From the NCBI RefSeq assembly GCF_003402475.1, contig NZ_BFAB01000006.1:124001-188000 (forward strand): DNA of 64,000 bases, given 5' to 3'. Positions 40,145 to 50,064 of the stretch are shown piece by piece. Position 1 is the first letter of the stretch, and every line of letters starts with the position of its first letter. The DNA is from Mycobacterium sp. MFM001 (GTDB taxonomy: Bacteria; Actinomycetota; Actinomycetes; Mycobacteriales; Mycobacteriaceae). The translations under genes and the position numbers were made by a program. Under the pieces are notes generated by a model. It did not search any database. It was not told the origin of the DNA and worked only from the letters and a program-made list of their open reading frames with translations.

Positions 40145-40429
40145 TCACGCCTGGTCGAGCAGGAGGAAGTGGGCGGTACCCTGCTCGTCCAGTTGCACGT
40201 CCAACGTCTTGTTGTCCAGGAAGTCGGCGACCCGCGGTTCGAGGAACACCCGTGCGCCCTCGCCCTCCACGACCTGGTCGCCTTCGCTGGGCTGCTCCGC
40301 CGCGCTGAGTTGCAACGTGCCCTGGCCATCCCCACTTGACCCGATCCGCAGCCCAGCACTCTCTGGGATGTTCGGCGCGCTGGTCACGGCCCTGACAGCT
40401 TCGACGGCTGCGGGCGTCAGTACTAGCAT
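40145..40429 (-). CDS. HesB/IscA-like small protein
   Basis: The 94-aa protein resembles the HesB/IscA fold (start MLVLTPAAVEAVRAV, AGLRIGSSGDGQGTLQL, then ARVFLEPRVADFLDNKTLDV). The three conserved cysteines of true A-type Fe-S carriers are absent, so it is probably not an Fe-S carrier. CAGGAG precedes ATG 40429. The role is unknown. Confidence 0.75.
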   Translation of the reverse strand: MLVLTPAAVEAVRAVTSAPNIPESAGLRIGSSGDGQGTLQLSAAEQPSEGDQVVEGEGARVFLEPRVADFLDNKTLDVQLDEQGTAHFLLLDQA

Positions 40430-40536
40430 GTCTCGGCTCCTGTTCGACGGTCGTGTTCACGGAAGCCGCCCACTGTAATGGCGGATCGGCGCGCTCGCAT
40501 CGGTCCAGGCCAGGAACGGTTACGCGTCACCGCGAG

Positions 40537-41472
40537 CTAGTGCAGCGCCTTTTTCAGCGCGGCCAGCCCGCGGTTGGCCGCCTCGGCAGCCGCGGGAACC
40601 AGCAGCGCGAAGCTGACGAAGCCGTGCACCAGCGTCGGCTCGTTGCTCAGTTCGACGGGAACGCCTGCGGCGCTGAGCAACTCGGCGTAGCGGGCGCCGT
40701 CGTCGCGCAGCGGGTCGTGCTCGGCGGTGCCGATATAGGCCGGCGCCAGACCGGACAAGTCGCCGGCGTTGGCCGGTGCCACTGTCGCCGGCAGGGTGGT
40801 CGGCTCGCTCATGTCGACGCCGGGCAGATACCACTCCAGGAACGCGTCGATGACGTCGCGGTTCAGGATCGGGCCGTCGGCGTTCTCGACGAACGACGGC
40901 AGCGACAGGTCGCCGGTCAGCGACGGATACCACAGCAACTGGAACGCCAGGTTCGGCCCGCCGTTGTCGCGGGCAAGCTGCGCCATCACCGCCGACAGGT
41001 TGCCGCCGGCGGAGTCCCCGGCGACCGCGATCCGCGACGGATCGCCGCCCAGCTCGGCGGCATGCTCGCCGACCCACTGCAAGGCGGCCCAACAGTCGTC
41101 GACGCCGGCCGGGAACGGATGTTCCGGCGCCAGCCGATAGTCGACCGAGACCACGATCGCCTCGGCGCCCACCGCGTGGGCCCGGGCCACGGCGTCGTGG
41201 GTGTCCAGGTCGCCGATCGACCAGCCGCCGCCGTGATAGAACACCACCACCGGCGGGGCGTCGGAGTCCACCGGCGGCCAGTAGATGCGGGCCGGGATGC
41301 CATCCGCGATCGTGCGGTCCTCGATTCGCAACTGCGGCAACATCTCCGGCGGGGCTTGCAGCTGGCGGATCCTCGCCCGCGCCACCTCGACGCCGTCGGC
41401 CGCACTGAACGTCGTCGGTATCGCGTCCAGCAGCGACTTGAGCAGCGGATCGATCTCGGGGCGGGCGGTCAT
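40537..41472 (-). CDS. nlhH: HSL-family carboxylesterase, LipH/NlhH-like
   Basis: The 311-aa protein has the hormone-sensitive-lipase family oxyanion motif YHGGGW (about residues 79-84), nucleophile elbow GDSAGGN, acid residue in AEHDPLRDD and the His in LVHGF. It hydrolyses short-chain esters. ATG 41472 overlaps the stop of the upstream paralog by 4 bp, matching the Rv1399c-Rv1400c pair of M. tuberculosis. Confidence 0.88.
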   Translation of the reverse strand: MTARPEIDPLLKSLLDAIPTTFSAADGVEVARARIRQLQAPPEMLPQLRIEDRTIADGIPARIYWPPVDSDAPPVVVFYHGGGWSIGDLDTHDAVARAHAVGAEAIVVSVDYRLAPEHPFPAGVDDCWAALQWVGEHAAELGGDPSRIAVAGDSAGGNLSAVMAQLARDNGGPNLAFQLLWYPSLTGDLSLPSFVENADGPILNRDVIDAFLEWYLPGVDMSEPTTLPATVAPANAGDLSGLAPAYIGTAEHDPLRDDGARYAELLSAAGVPVELSNEPTLVHGFVSFALLVPAAAEAANRGLAALKKALH

Positions 41473-42407
41473 CGATGCAGGCCCTTGCGCAGCGCGGCCA
41501 ATCCGCGGTCCATCGCCTCCGTCGCGGCGGGCACCACGCCCGCGTAGCCGACGTAGCCGTGCACCAGCGTTTCGGCGTTGTGCACCTCGACCGGCACTCC
41601 GGCGGCCGCGAGCAGCTCGCCGTAGCGGATGCCGTCGTCGCGCAGCGGGTCGTGCCCGGCGACGGCGATGTAGGCCGGCGGCAGGCCGGCCAGGTTCTTG
41701 GCACGCCCCGGAGCCATCCCGGCGGGCGGGGCGGACAGGTCGACTTCGCCTGCGTACCAACGAGTGAACGCGGCGATGGCCTCGCGACCCAGAATCGGCG
41801 CCGATGCGTTTTCGCGGAACGACGGCAGCGACGAGTCCCACATCGTGGACGGGTACCACAACAGCTGGAAGACGATCGGCGGGCCGCCGTTGTCGCGGGC
41901 GCGCTGCGCGACGACGGCCGAGATGGTTGCGCCCGCCGAGTCCCCCGCGACCGCCAGGCGGCCGGCGTCGGCGCCGATATCCTCGCCGTGCCCCGCCACC
42001 CACTGCGTTGCCGCCCAGGCGTCGTCCACCGCGGCGGGGTAGGGATGCTCGGGCGCCAGCCGGTAGGCGACCGACACCACCACCGCATCGGCGCCCACGG
42101 CGTGCTGGCGGCAGGTGCCGTCGTGGGTGTCGAGATCCCCGACGACAAAGCCGCCGCCGTGGAAAAACACCACCACCGGTAACACGTCATCGCTTGGCGG
42201 CCAATAGATTCGGATCGCAAGCGGGCCGGCCGGGCCGTCGATGGTCTTGTCCTCGGTGCGGACCTCCGGGTGCACCGGACGCCGCGGCAAATCCCGCAGC
42301 CGTTGCCGCGCGGCCTGGACGCCGCCGTCCAGCGACAGCTGAAACGGCACCTTATCCAGTACCTTCAGCAGAATGGGGTCGATGGCGGGCCGGGTGTCCT
42401 CGGGCAT
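41469..42407 (-). CDS. lipI: HSL-family carboxylesterase, LipI-like
   Basis: The 312-aa paralog of the downstream esterase has [21 protein letters not shown] and LVHGY as oxyanion and catalytic motifs. TAGGGT (42419-42414) ends 6 nt before ATG 42407, a leaderless pattern. The two esterases probably arose by tandem duplication and are co-transcribed. Confidence 0.88.
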   Translation of the reverse strand: MPEDTRPAIDPILLKVLDKVPFQLSLDGGVQAARQRLRDLPRRPVHPEVRTEDKTIDGPAGPLAIRIYWPPSDDVLPVVVFFHGGGFVVGDLDTHDGTCRQHAVGADAVVVSVAYRLAPEHPYPAAVDDAWAATQWVAGHGEDIGADAGRLAVAGDSAGATISAVVAQRARDNGGPPIVFQLLWYPSTMWDSSLPSFRENASAPILGREAIAAFTRWYAGEVDLSAPPAGMAPGRAKNLAGLPPAYIAVAGHDPLRDDGIRYGELLAAAGVPVEVHNAETLVHGYVGYAGVVPAATEAMDRGLAALRKGLHR

Positions 42408-42429
42408 GGAGACACCCTATGCACCGCGC

Positions 42430-43119
42430 ATGGTGGTCGGTTGCTGGGTGGCCGCGGGCTGGGCCGGCGTCGCCTACGGGTTGTTTTTGACCGCGACGGT
42501 GCTGCTGTCGCCGCCGGGCGAAGAGCTGACCGGCCGTTTCATGGCCCAGCCGCTGTTCAAGGCGTCGATGGCACTGCTGCTGGCCGCCGCCGCGGTGGCC
42601 CACCCGATCCTGCGCGAGCGGCGCTGGCTGATGCTGGCGTTGGTGTTCTCGGCGGTCGGCGATGTGCTGCTGGCGATTCCGTGGTGGACGGCGTCGTTTG
42701 TGCTCGGGCTGGCCGCGTTCCTGCTGGCGCACCTATGTTTTCTGGGCGCGCTGATTCCGCTGGCGCGCCGGTCGTGGCCTCGTCTCGTCGGGGTCGCGGT
42801 CGTCTGCGTGGCGTGTGTGGCGCTGCTGGTGTGGTTCTGGCCGGGCCTCGGTCGCGACGGGCTGACGGTGCCGGTCGTGGTGTACATCGTGGTGCTGGGC
42901 GGGATGGTGTGTGCGGCGCTGCTGGCGCGGTTGCCCACTATCTGGACCGCGGTCGGCGCGGTGTGCTTCGCGGTCTCCGACGCGATGATCGGGATCGGGC
43001 GGTTCGTCCTGGGCAACGAGGCGTTGGCGGTGCCGGTCTGGTGGGCCTATGCGACGGCGCAGATCCTGATCACCGCCGGCTTCTTCTTCGGCCGCGCGGA
43101 CTCCGCCGTCGAGCCGTGA
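42430..43119 (+). CDS. YhhN/TMEM86-family membrane protein (Rv1401-like)
   Basis: From ATG 42430 the protein is 229 aa with about eight hydrophobic helices and the family phrases [13 protein letters not shown] and [13 protein letters not shown] (conserved Asp residues). Eukaryotic relatives are lysoplasmalogenases. An in-frame ATG at 42406 overlaps the lipI start and is less likely. It is divergent from lipI and overlaps priA by 4 bp. Confidence 0.82.
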   Translation: MVVGCWVAAGWAGVAYGLFLTATVLLSPPGEELTGRFMAQPLFKASMALLLAAAAVAHPILRERRWLMLALVFSAVGDVLLAIPWWTASFVLGLAAFLLAHLCFLGALIPLARRSWPRLVGVAVVCVACVALLVWFWPGLGRDGLTVPVVVYIVVLGGMVCAALLARLPTIWTAVGAVCFAVSDAMIGIGRFVLGNEALAVPVWWAYATAQILITAGFFFGRADSAVEP

Positions 43120-45095
43120 GCACCACCTGGCAGCCCGCCGAGCATGAGCCGATCGCCCGGGTGCTGCCGATGTTGTCGGTGCCGCATCTGGACCGCGAAT
43201 TCGACTACCTGGTGGCCGCCGAGCAGTCGGATGACGCCCACCCGGGGGTGCGGGTGCGGGTCCGGTTCCACGGCCGGCTGGTCGACGGTTTCGTCCTGGA
43301 ACGCCGCACCGACACCGACCACGTCGGCAAGCTCGCCTGGCTCGACCGGGTGGTATCACCCGAGCCGGTGCTCACCCCCGAGATCCACCGCCTGGTGGAC
43401 GCGGTGGCCGCCCGCTACGCCGGTACGCGCGCCGACGTGCTGCGGCTGGCGATACCCGCCCGGCACGCCCGAGTGGAACGCGAAACCCCAACGGCGCCAA
43501 GCCAACCCGTCGTTGCACCGGTCGACCGGGCCCGGTGGGAGGTGTATACCCGCGGCGGGCAGTTCCTGACCGCGTTGGCCGAGTCGCGGGCAGCCCGCGC
43601 GATCTGGCAGGGGCTGCCCGGCGACCTGTGGACGGACCGGTTCGCCGAGGCGGCCGCGCAAACCGTGCAGTCCGGCAGGGGAGTGCTGGCCATAGTGCCC
43701 GACCAGCGCGACGTCGACGCGCTGTCTGCGGCCGCCGCGAAGCTGTTCGACGAGTCCGCCGTGGTGGCGCTTTCGGCGGGGCTGGGACCGGCCGCGCGCT
43801 ACCGGCGCTGGCTCGCGGCGCTGCGCGGCAGCGCGCGGCTGGTGATCGGCACCCGCAGCGCGGTGTTCGCACCGGTGGCCGACCTGGGCCTGGTCATGGT
43901 GTGGGACGACGGCGACGACACGCTGGCCGAGCCGCGGGCGCCGTATCCGCACGCCCGCGACGTGGCGATGCTCCGTGCGCACCAAATGCGTTGCGCCGCT
44001 TTGATTGGCGGATATTCCCGTACCGCCGAGGCGCAGGCGCTGGTGCGCAGCGGTTGGGCCCACGACGTCGTCGCGACCCGTCAAATAGTCCGTGCCCGCA
44101 CCCCGCGGGTGGTGGCGCTCGACGAGCGCGTCGACGAACGCGACCCCGCCGCGCGCAGTGCACGGCTGCCGTCGGTGGCGTTGCGGGCCGCCCGCGCCGC
44201 GCTGGAGACCGGCGCGCCGGTGCTGGTGCAGGTGCCGCGCCGAGGCTATGTGCCGTCGCTGGCCTGCGGGCGCTGCCGTGCGATCGCCCGGTGCCGGCAT
44301 TGCACCGGCCCGCTGTCGCTGCCCGAGCGTGGGTCGGGCGCGGTCTGTCGCTGGTGCGGCCGCGTGGATACGGCGCTGCGGTGTCCGCGCTGCGGTTCGG
44401 ACGCGGTGCGCGCCGTCGTCGTCGGCGCCCGGCGCACCGCGGAGGAACTCGGCCGGGCGTTTCCCGGAACGGCGGTGATCACCTCAGGCGGCGACGCCGT
44501 CGTGGGCGCCGTCGGGCCTGGTCCTGCCCTGGTGGTGGCCACCCCGGGGGCCGAACCTTCCGGCGACTACGCGGCGGCGCTGCTGCTGGACAGCTGGGCG
44601 CTGCTCGGGCGGCAAGATCTGCGCGCGGCCGAGGACACGCTGCGACGCTGGATGACCGCCGCGGCGCTGGTGCGGGCCCGCGGCGACGGCGGAGTGGTGG
44701 CGGTGGTCGCCGAGTCGTCGATCCCGACTGTGCAAGCGCTTGTCCGATGGGATCCGGTCGGCCATGCGGAGGCCGAGTTGACGGCCCGCGCCGAGGTGGG
44801 CCTGCCGCCGAGCGTGCACATCGCCGCGCTCGACGGTCCCGCCGACGCGGTGGCGGCGCTGCTGGAGGAAGCCGAGCTGCCCGACGGCGCCGATTTGCTC
44901 GGCCCGGTGGACCTGCCTGCGGGGGCGCGCCGGCCAGCCGGGGTCAGCGGCGACGTGATCCGCATGCTGGCGCGTGTTCGCCGCGAGCAGGGTCTGGCTC
45001 TGGCGGCGGCGTTGCGTCGCGCCACAAGTGTGCTCAGCGCCCACCAGGATCACGAGCCGGTCCGGGTTCAGATCGACCCGCTCCACATCGGCTAG
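43116..45095 (+). CDS. priA: actinobacterial PriA, replication restart protein with degenerate helicase
   Basis: The 659-aa protein matches PriA in its N-terminal DNA-binding part (about residues 1-110) and in the zinc-binding block (about 385-430, [32 protein letters not shown]). No Walker A (GKT) is visible, and the DEAH-like motif reads WDDGDD, so the helicase is expected to be inactive, as known for actinobacterial PriA. It may still act as a primosome loader or scaffold. GTG 43116 overlaps the previous stop. Confidence 0.9.
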   Translation: MSTTWQPAEHEPIARVLPMLSVPHLDREFDYLVAAEQSDDAHPGVRVRVRFHGRLVDGFVLERRTDTDHVGKLAWLDRVVSPEPVLTPEIHRLVDAVAARYAGTRADVLRLAIPARHARVERETPTAPSQPVVAPVDRARWEVYTRGGQFLTALAESRAARAIWQGLPGDLWTDRFAEAAAQTVQSGRGVLAIVPDQRDVDALSAAAAKLFDESAVVALSAGLGPAARYRRWLAALRGSARLVIGTRSAVFAPVADLGLVMVWDDGDDTLAEPRAPYPHARDVAMLRAHQMRCAALIGGYSRTAEAQALVRSGWAHDVVATRQIVRARTPRVVALDERVDERDPAARSARLPSVALRAARAALETGAPVLVQVPRRGYVPSLACGRCRAIARCRHCTGPLSLPERGSGAVCRWCGRVDTALRCPRCGSDAVRAVVVGARRTAEELGRAFPGTAVITSGGDAVVGAVGPGPALVVATPGAEPSGDYAAALLLDSWALLGRQDLRAAEDTLRRWMTAAALVRARGDGGVVAVVAESSIPTVQALVRWDPVGHAEAELTARAEVGLPPSVHIAALDGPADAVAALLEEAELPDGADLLGPVDLPAGARRPAGVSGDVIRMLARVRREQGLALAAALRRATSVLSAHQDHEPVRVQIDPLHIG

Positions 45096-45108
45096 GGGCC
45101 TCGCCGGC

Positions 45109-45148
45109 GTCGAGTGTGCATCTACGGCGTTGAGTGTGCGTGTAGGGC
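45109..45148. repeat. two adjacent imperfect 20-bp repeats
   Basis: Two 20-bp units (45109-45128 and 45129-45148) share the core GAGTGTGC and the ending TA(C/G)GGC. The core also occurs, reversed, in the tandem hairpins at 37308-37359. It lies in the priA-P450 gap and may be a dispersed mycobacterial intergenic motif or a terminator relic. Confidence 0.45.
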
Positions 45149-45199
45149 GGCCTGCCGCCGAAAATCTACGCGAACAGCCAAAGAGGTAGTCCACTACGC

Positions 45200-46642
45200 A
45201 TGTGCTCAGCGCCGCACACTGAGAGCGTTGTTGATGTGCTGGAATCGACCGACGTCGCCAAACTGCCACTGGCGCCGAAGAATCCGTTGCCCTACTGGCA
45301 CCAGCTGCGGGCCGTGCGGTCGCTGATCGACGGTTTTCAGGAACTCATCGACGCCGGCGGCCCCATCACTCGTATCGTGCTTGCGCCCAAATGGCTTTTC
45401 CCGACCGTGGTGTTGATCGCCTCGCCGCAGGGTGCGCGGGACGTGTTGGGCCGCACCGACGAAATCGCGGACCGAGGCGGGACGACGATGGCGATCGAGC
45501 TGCACGGGCTGATGGGCGGCAACCTGCTAAATCTGCCGCACTGCCAATGGCTGCCGCGGCGGCGCACTCTACAGCCGATGTTCACCAAACAGCGTGTCCC
45601 GCGCTATGCCGGTCACATGGCGGCGGCGGCGCAGACGGTGGTCGACGGCTGGCGCGACGGGGCGACCGTGGACCTGGACACCGAGTGCCGCGCGCTTACT
45701 CTGCGCGCACTTGGGCACTCGGTGCTCGGACTGGACCTCGATGCCAAAGCCGACACCATCGGGCCCGCACTGCGCATCGCGCTTTCCTGGGTCGCCGACC
45801 GTGCGACCCAGCCACTGAACCTGCCACAGTGGCTGCCGACCCCCGGCCAGCGGCGGGCCCGCCGGGCCAACGCGACTCTGCACCACCTGGCCGCCGTGAT
45901 CCTCGCCGCGGTAAGAGCCGACCCCGCCCTCGACGCGCCGCTGGTGCGTGCATTGATCACCGCAACCGATCCACTTACGGGCCAACCACTCTCGGATGAC
46001 GACATCTGCCATGAGCTGGTGCTGTTCATGCTGGCCGGCCACGACACCACATCCACCACGCTCACCTACTCACTCTGGGCGCTCGGCCACCATCCCGACA
46101 TCCAACAGCGCGTGTTCGATGAGGTGAGCGCGCTCGGCGACCGTCCGCTGACACCCGACGACGTGCCCCAGCTTGGCCACACCGTGCGAGTGCTGCACGA
46201 GGCCCTGCGGCTATGCCCGCCCGGTGCCGGAACGCCGCGCCTGGTCACAAAGGAATTGGTCGTCGACGGCTACCGCCTGGAGGCCGGCACCATGGCGGTG
46301 ATCGGTTTCTACGCCATGCACCGAGACCCACAACTGTGGGACGACCCGCTGACATTCGACCCGGACCGGTTCCTGCCGGCGCGCTCAAAGGGCCGCAGCC
46401 GCTGGCAGTACCTGCCGTTCGGTGGCGGACCCCGATCATGTATCGGTGACCACTTCGCCATGCTCGAAGCCACGCTGGCGCTGGCCACCATCGTCCGCGC
46501 CGCCCGTATCGAATCGCTGGATGACGACTTCCCGCTGGCCACACCGTTCACCGTTGTCGCAGCTGAGCCGATCGTTGCACGTGTTCATGTTCGGGCGTCA
46601 GTCCGTGTCCCGTCGAGCAGCAGGCTTCGGGCGCTGGCATAA
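45200..46642 (+). CDS. cytochrome P450
   Basis: The 480-aa P450 has the I-helix AGHDTTS (about residues 279-285), the ExxR in HEALRLCPP, and the haem loop FGGGPRSCIG with the axial Cys near residue 414. There is no signal or membrane anchor, as expected for a soluble bacterial P450; the substrate cannot be told. AAGAGG lies upstream of ATG 45200. It sits between priA and the aconitase-like gene, where M. tuberculosis has no gene, so it is an insertion or a lineage-specific loss. Confidence 0.92.
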   Translation: MCSAPHTESVVDVLESTDVAKLPLAPKNPLPYWHQLRAVRSLIDGFQELIDAGGPITRIVLAPKWLFPTVVLIASPQGARDVLGRTDEIADRGGTTMAIELHGLMGGNLLNLPHCQWLPRRRTLQPMFTKQRVPRYAGHMAAAAQTVVDGWRDGATVDLDTECRALTLRALGHSVLGLDLDAKADTIGPALRIALSWVADRATQPLNLPQWLPTPGQRRARRANATLHHLAAVILAAVRADPALDAPLVRALITATDPLTGQPLSDDDICHELVLFMLAGHDTTSTTLTYSLWALGHHPDIQQRVFDEVSALGDRPLTPDDVPQLGHTVRVLHEALRLCPPGAGTPRLVTKELVVDGYRLEAGTMAVIGFYAMHRDPQLWDDPLTFDPDRFLPARSKGRSRWQYLPFGGGPRSCIGDHFAMLEATLALATIVRAARIESLDDDFPLATPFTVVAAEPIVARVHVRASVRVPSSSRLRALA

Positions 46643-46671
46643 GCGCCGCCCTATCGGGGTAAGCAGAGGCT

Positions 46672-48627
46672 ATGCCTCTCAACGTCACCCAAAAGCTGAT
46701 CGAGTCGCACCTGGAATCCGGTGAGATGACGCCGGGCGAGGAGATCGCGATCCATATCGACCAGACGCTGACGCAGGACGCGACGGGCACGCTGGTGATG
46801 CAGGAACTCGAGGCCCTCGGACTCGACCGCGCCCGCACCGAGGTCAGCGTGCAGTACGTCGACCACAACCTGCTGCAGACCGACGAGAAGAACGCCGAGG
46901 ACCACGAGTACTTGCGCACCGCCGCACAGCGATTCGGGTTGTGGTTCTCCAAGCCCGGCAACGGGGTGTCGCACCCGACCCACATGCAGCGCTTCGGCAT
47001 TCCCGGCAAGACCATGGTGGGCTCCGACTCGCACACGCCGGCGGCCGGTTCGCTGGGCATGCTGGCGATCGGGGTCGGCGGCCTGGAGGTGGCGCTGGCC
47101 ATCACCGGCCGCCCGCTGCACATCCGCATGCCCGAGGTGTGGGGTGTGCGGCTGGAAGGTGAATTGCCGCAATGGTGTTCGGCCAAAGACGTGATCCTGG
47201 AGATGCTGCGCCGGCACGACGTCAAGGGCGGGGTGAACCGGATCATCGAGTACTACGGGCCGGGCCTGGAAACCCTGACGGCGATGGACCGGCACGTGAT
47301 CGCCAACATGGGCGCCGAACTCGGCGCCACCACAACGGTTTTCCCCAGCGACGATGCCGTCCGCGACTTTCTGCGGGCCGAGGACCGCGAGGACGACTGG
47401 GTTGAGCTGCTTGCCGACGACGGCGCCGGCTACGACGTCGAGGACACCATCGACCTGTCGGCTCTCGAGCCGTTGATCGCCAAGCCGTCCTCGCCGGGCA
47501 ACGTGGTGCCGGTCGGCGAGGTCGCCGGCGAGGAGATCTCCCAGGTGGTGATCGGATCGAGCGCCAATCCCGGACTGCGCGATTTCGCGATCGCCGCCGC
47601 CATGGTGGCCGGACGGCAGACCGCGCCGCAGGTCAGCTTCGACATCAACCCGACGTCGCGGCAGATCCTGACCGATCTGACGAAGATGGGCGCCACCGCG
47701 GACCTGGTGATCGCCGGCGCTCGCATTCACCAGGCGGGCTGCATGGGCTGCATCGGGATGGGGCAGGCACCGGCTGTCGGGCGCAATTCGCTGCGCACGA
47801 TGCCGCGCAACTTCCCCGGCCGCTCCGGCACCAAAGAGGACTCGGTGTGGCTGTGCTCGCCGGAAACCGCTGCCGCGTCGGCGCTGACGGGGGTGATCAC
47901 CGATCCGCGCGAGTGGGCCCGCGAGGAGAAGATGGACTATCCGAAGCTCGACCTGCCCGACAAAAGCTCGGTCAACACGGCAATGCTGGTGGAGCCGCTG
48001 CCCGAAGACGAGGCGAAGAAGGTCGAACCGGTCAAGGGCCCCAATGTTTCTGACCTTCCGGAGCTTTCGCCGCTGCCCGACGAGATCGAGGCGCCGGTCC
48101 TGCTCAAGGTCGAGGACAACATCTCCACCGACGAAATCTCGCCCGCCGGTGCGCGGGCGCTGCCGTTCCGGTCCAATATTCCGAAGCTCGCGGAGTTCAG
48201 TTTCACCCAAATCGACGAGTCCTACCCGCAACGCGCGCAGGAGGCCGGCGAGGCCGGTCACATCATCGTCGGCGGCGAGAACTACGGCCAGGGCTCCTCG
48301 CGTGAGCATGCGGCGATCGCACCCCGCTATCTGGGGTTGCGGGTGGTGATCGCGAAGTCGTTCGCGCGCATCCACTGGCAGAACCTCGCGAATTTCGGCG
48401 TGCTGGCGCTGGAATTCGAGAACGCCGACGACTACGACGGCATCGACCAGGACGACACGTTGCGACTGCAGAACCTGCGCGACGCCCTGGCAGACGGGGA
48501 CACGCTGAAGGTCGACAACGTCACCAAGGACTCGTCTTTCACTGTGCGGCACCGGCTTTCGCCGCGGCAGGTCAAGGACGTGCTCGCGGGGGGACTGATT
48601 CCACGCTTGGCGGAAGAAGAGGACTGA
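46672..48627 (+). CDS. aconitate hydratase family protein (putative, 'Aquifex-type')
   Basis: The 651-aa protein is an aconitase/IPM-isomerase-type enzyme. It has the substrate-binding GSDSHTPAAGSLGMLAIGVGGLEVA (about residues 118-142), the Fe-S cysteines in AGCMGCIGMGQAP (about 360) and a C-terminal swivel domain with NYGQGSSREHAAIAPRYLGLR. It is shorter than the AcnA (about 900 aa) of mycobacteria and resembles the putative aconitase type found in Aquifex and anaerobes. It may act on citrate or a related 2-hydroxy acid. It is absent from this position in M. tuberculosis. Confidence 0.88.
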   Translation: MPLNVTQKLIESHLESGEMTPGEEIAIHIDQTLTQDATGTLVMQELEALGLDRARTEVSVQYVDHNLLQTDEKNAEDHEYLRTAAQRFGLWFSKPGNGVSHPTHMQRFGIPGKTMVGSDSHTPAAGSLGMLAIGVGGLEVALAITGRPLHIRMPEVWGVRLEGELPQWCSAKDVILEMLRRHDVKGGVNRIIEYYGPGLETLTAMDRHVIANMGAELGATTTVFPSDDAVRDFLRAEDREDDWVELLADDGAGYDVEDTIDLSALEPLIAKPSSPGNVVPVGEVAGEEISQVVIGSSANPGLRDFAIAAAMVAGRQTAPQVSFDINPTSRQILTDLTKMGATADLVIAGARIHQAGCMGCIGMGQAPAVGRNSLRTMPRNFPGRSGTKEDSVWLCSPETAAASALTGVITDPREWAREEKMDYPKLDLPDKSSVNTAMLVEPLPEDEAKKVEPVKGPNVSDLPELSPLPDEIEAPVLLKVEDNISTDEISPAGARALPFRSNIPKLAEFSFTQIDESYPQRAQEAGEAGHIIVGGENYGQGSSREHAAIAPRYLGLRVVIAKSFARIHWQNLANFGVLALEFENADDYDGIDQDDTLRLQNLRDALADGDTLKVDNVTKDSSFTVRHRLSPRQVKDVLAGGLIPRLAEEED

Positions 48628-48630
48628 GGC

Positions 48631-49443
48631 TCATCGCTTCCGCGCGGTGAGCAGCAGGTACTCCCACTCCATGACGCCACAGCGCAAGTGCCGTCGGGCA
48701 AGTTCGACGAGTTGGGCGTCGAGGGTGGCGGCCAACACCCGATTGCGCCCGATCAGGCGGTAGGCGTTAATCGTTGGGCCGTAATGAGTTTTGAAGTACT
48801 CGTGGCACTCCTCGGGGCTGCCGAACCGGTCCACTCGCAATGTGCGCCGCTCCGTTGTGATTTCGCCGACTCGCTCACCCAGCAAGCCGGTGACGTAGTC
48901 CTCGCGCCCCCACAGCGCCGCCGGGGGCGTGCCGGGCACGAGCGTCGGCCGGTACGGCCTGATGGCGGCCAACATCTGGCCGAAGAAGCCCTCCGGTGTC
49001 CAGCTGATCAAAGCGATCGTCCCGCGGGACCGGCAGACCCGGACCAGTTCGTCGGCGGCGCGCTGGTGATGCGGCGCGAACATCACTCCGATCGCGGATA
49101 ACACCACGTCGAACTCGCCGTCGGAGAACGGCAGGTTTTCGGCATTGGCTTCCCGCCAGTCGAGCGTCACACCTTCCGCAGCGGCCCGCATTTGGGAGCG
49201 CTGCAGCAGTTCCGGGGTGAGATCACTGGAGACGACTGTGGCGCCCCGCATCGCCGCCGGGATCGAGATGTTGCCAGAGCCGGCGGCCACGTCGAGCACG
49301 CGGTCGCCGGCGACAATCCCGGCGAAGTCGACCAGGACCGGGCCGAGTGGTGCCATCACCTGCTCGGCCATCAGGGCGTAGTCGCCCATCGCCCACATCG
49401 ACCGGTGTGTGGTCGCCAGGGCTTCGGGTGTGCCGGCGTTCAT
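48631..49443 (-). CDS. class I SAM-dependent methyltransferase (Rv1403c-like)
   Basis: The 270-aa protein has the SAM motif VLDVAAGSGNISIPAA (about residues 49-64) followed by NLPFSDGEFDVVLSAIGVMF. ATG 49443 is chosen because GGAGG lies 6 nt upstream. It is divergent from the MarR gene, as Rv1403c is from Rv1404 in M. tuberculosis. The substrate is unknown. Only one of the two flanking methyltransferases of M. tuberculosis (Rv1403c, Rv1405c) is present. Confidence 0.88.
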   Translation of the reverse strand: MNAGTPEALATTHRSMWAMGDYALMAEQVMAPLGPVLVDFAGIVAGDRVLDVAAGSGNISIPAAMRGATVVSSDLTPELLQRSQMRAAAEGVTLDWREANAENLPFSDGEFDVVLSAIGVMFAPHHQRAADELVRVCRSRGTIALISWTPEGFFGQMLAAIRPYRPTLVPGTPPAALWGREDYVTGLLGERVGEITTERRTLRVDRFGSPEECHEYFKTHYGPTINAYRLIGRNRVLAATLDAQLVELARRHLRCGVMEWEYLLLTARKR

Positions 49444-49472
49444 CAAGACCTCCTGTGTATGCGTTACCCCTG

Positions 49473-49528
49473 GCTATAGTTCTAATAGGAAACAATTGCT
49501 ATAGACAATAGTAGACGGCTGTTAGACT
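49473..49528. promoter_or_regulatory. divergent control region with repeated GCTATAG, MarR operator candidate
   Basis: GCTATAG occurs at 49473-49479 and 49498-49504, each followed shortly by AATAG. The second copy lies in ATTGCTATAGACAAT (49495-49509), an inverted repeat. TAGACT (49523-49528) ends 5 nt before the MarR start. This A/T-rich 87-bp gap is the obvious place for autoregulation and control of the methyltransferase. Confidence 0.5.
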
Positions 49529-49533
49529 CCTGG

Positions 49534-50037
49534 ATGTCCGCTGTGGCGAATGGAGGGAGAACAGCCATCTCGACCGACGACGTCACGGCGACTGCCGACT
49601 CCCTCGATGCGATCACTGACGCGTTGCTGACCGCGTCGCGGTTGCTCGTCGCCATCTCGGCTCACTCGATCGCGCAAGTGAACGAAACCATCACAATCCC
49701 GCAGTTCCGGACCTTGGTGATCCTGTCCAATCGCGGTCCGATCAACCTCGCCACGCTGGCGGGCCTGCTCGGTGTGCAACCTTCCGCGGCTGGCCGGATG
49801 GTCGATCGGCTGGTTGGCGCAGGGTTGATCGAGCGCCTGCCGCACCCGTCCTCGCGGCGTGAACTGCTGGCCAGGCTGACCGACCGCGGACGACACGTCG
49901 TCGGCCAGGTCACCGCGCACCGGCGCGCCGAGATCGCCCGCATCGTGGAGAAAATGCCGTCGCCGGAGCGCCACGGATTGGTGCGCGCGCTGGCCGCTTT
50001 CACTGCGGCCGGGGGCGAACCCGACGTTGACGCGTAG
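49534..50037 (+). CDS. MarR-family regulator (Rv1404-like)
   Basis: The 167-aa protein has a MarR winged helix (about residues 60-125, LATLAGLLGVQPSAAGRMVDRLVGAGLIERLPHPSSRRELLARLTDRG). In M. tuberculosis Rv1404 is linked to the control of its divergent methyltransferase neighbours. The start ATG 49534 fits a leaderless transcript. Confidence 0.9.
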   Translation: MSAVANGGRTAISTDDVTATADSLDAITDALLTASRLLVAISAHSIAQVNETITIPQFRTLVILSNRGPINLATLAGLLGVQPSAAGRMVDRLVGAGLIERLPHPSSRRELLARLTDRGRHVVGQVTAHRRAEIARIVEKMPSPERHGLVRALAAFTAAGGEPDVDA

Positions 50038-50052
50038 TCGCCGACGCCTCCC

Positions 50053-50058
50053 TAGACT
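50053..50058 (+). promoter_or_regulatory. -10 box for a leaderless fmt operon
   Basis: TAGACT ends 6 nt before GTG 50065, which gives the conserved start RLVFAGTPE of Fmt. Confidence 0.5.
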
Positions 50059-50064
50059 GTGCCG

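Noticed and set aside
40537..42003. 488-aa version of the LipH-like esterase
   Set aside because: The extension reads out of frame through the upstream lipI; ATG 41472 with the ATGA overlap fits the family length.
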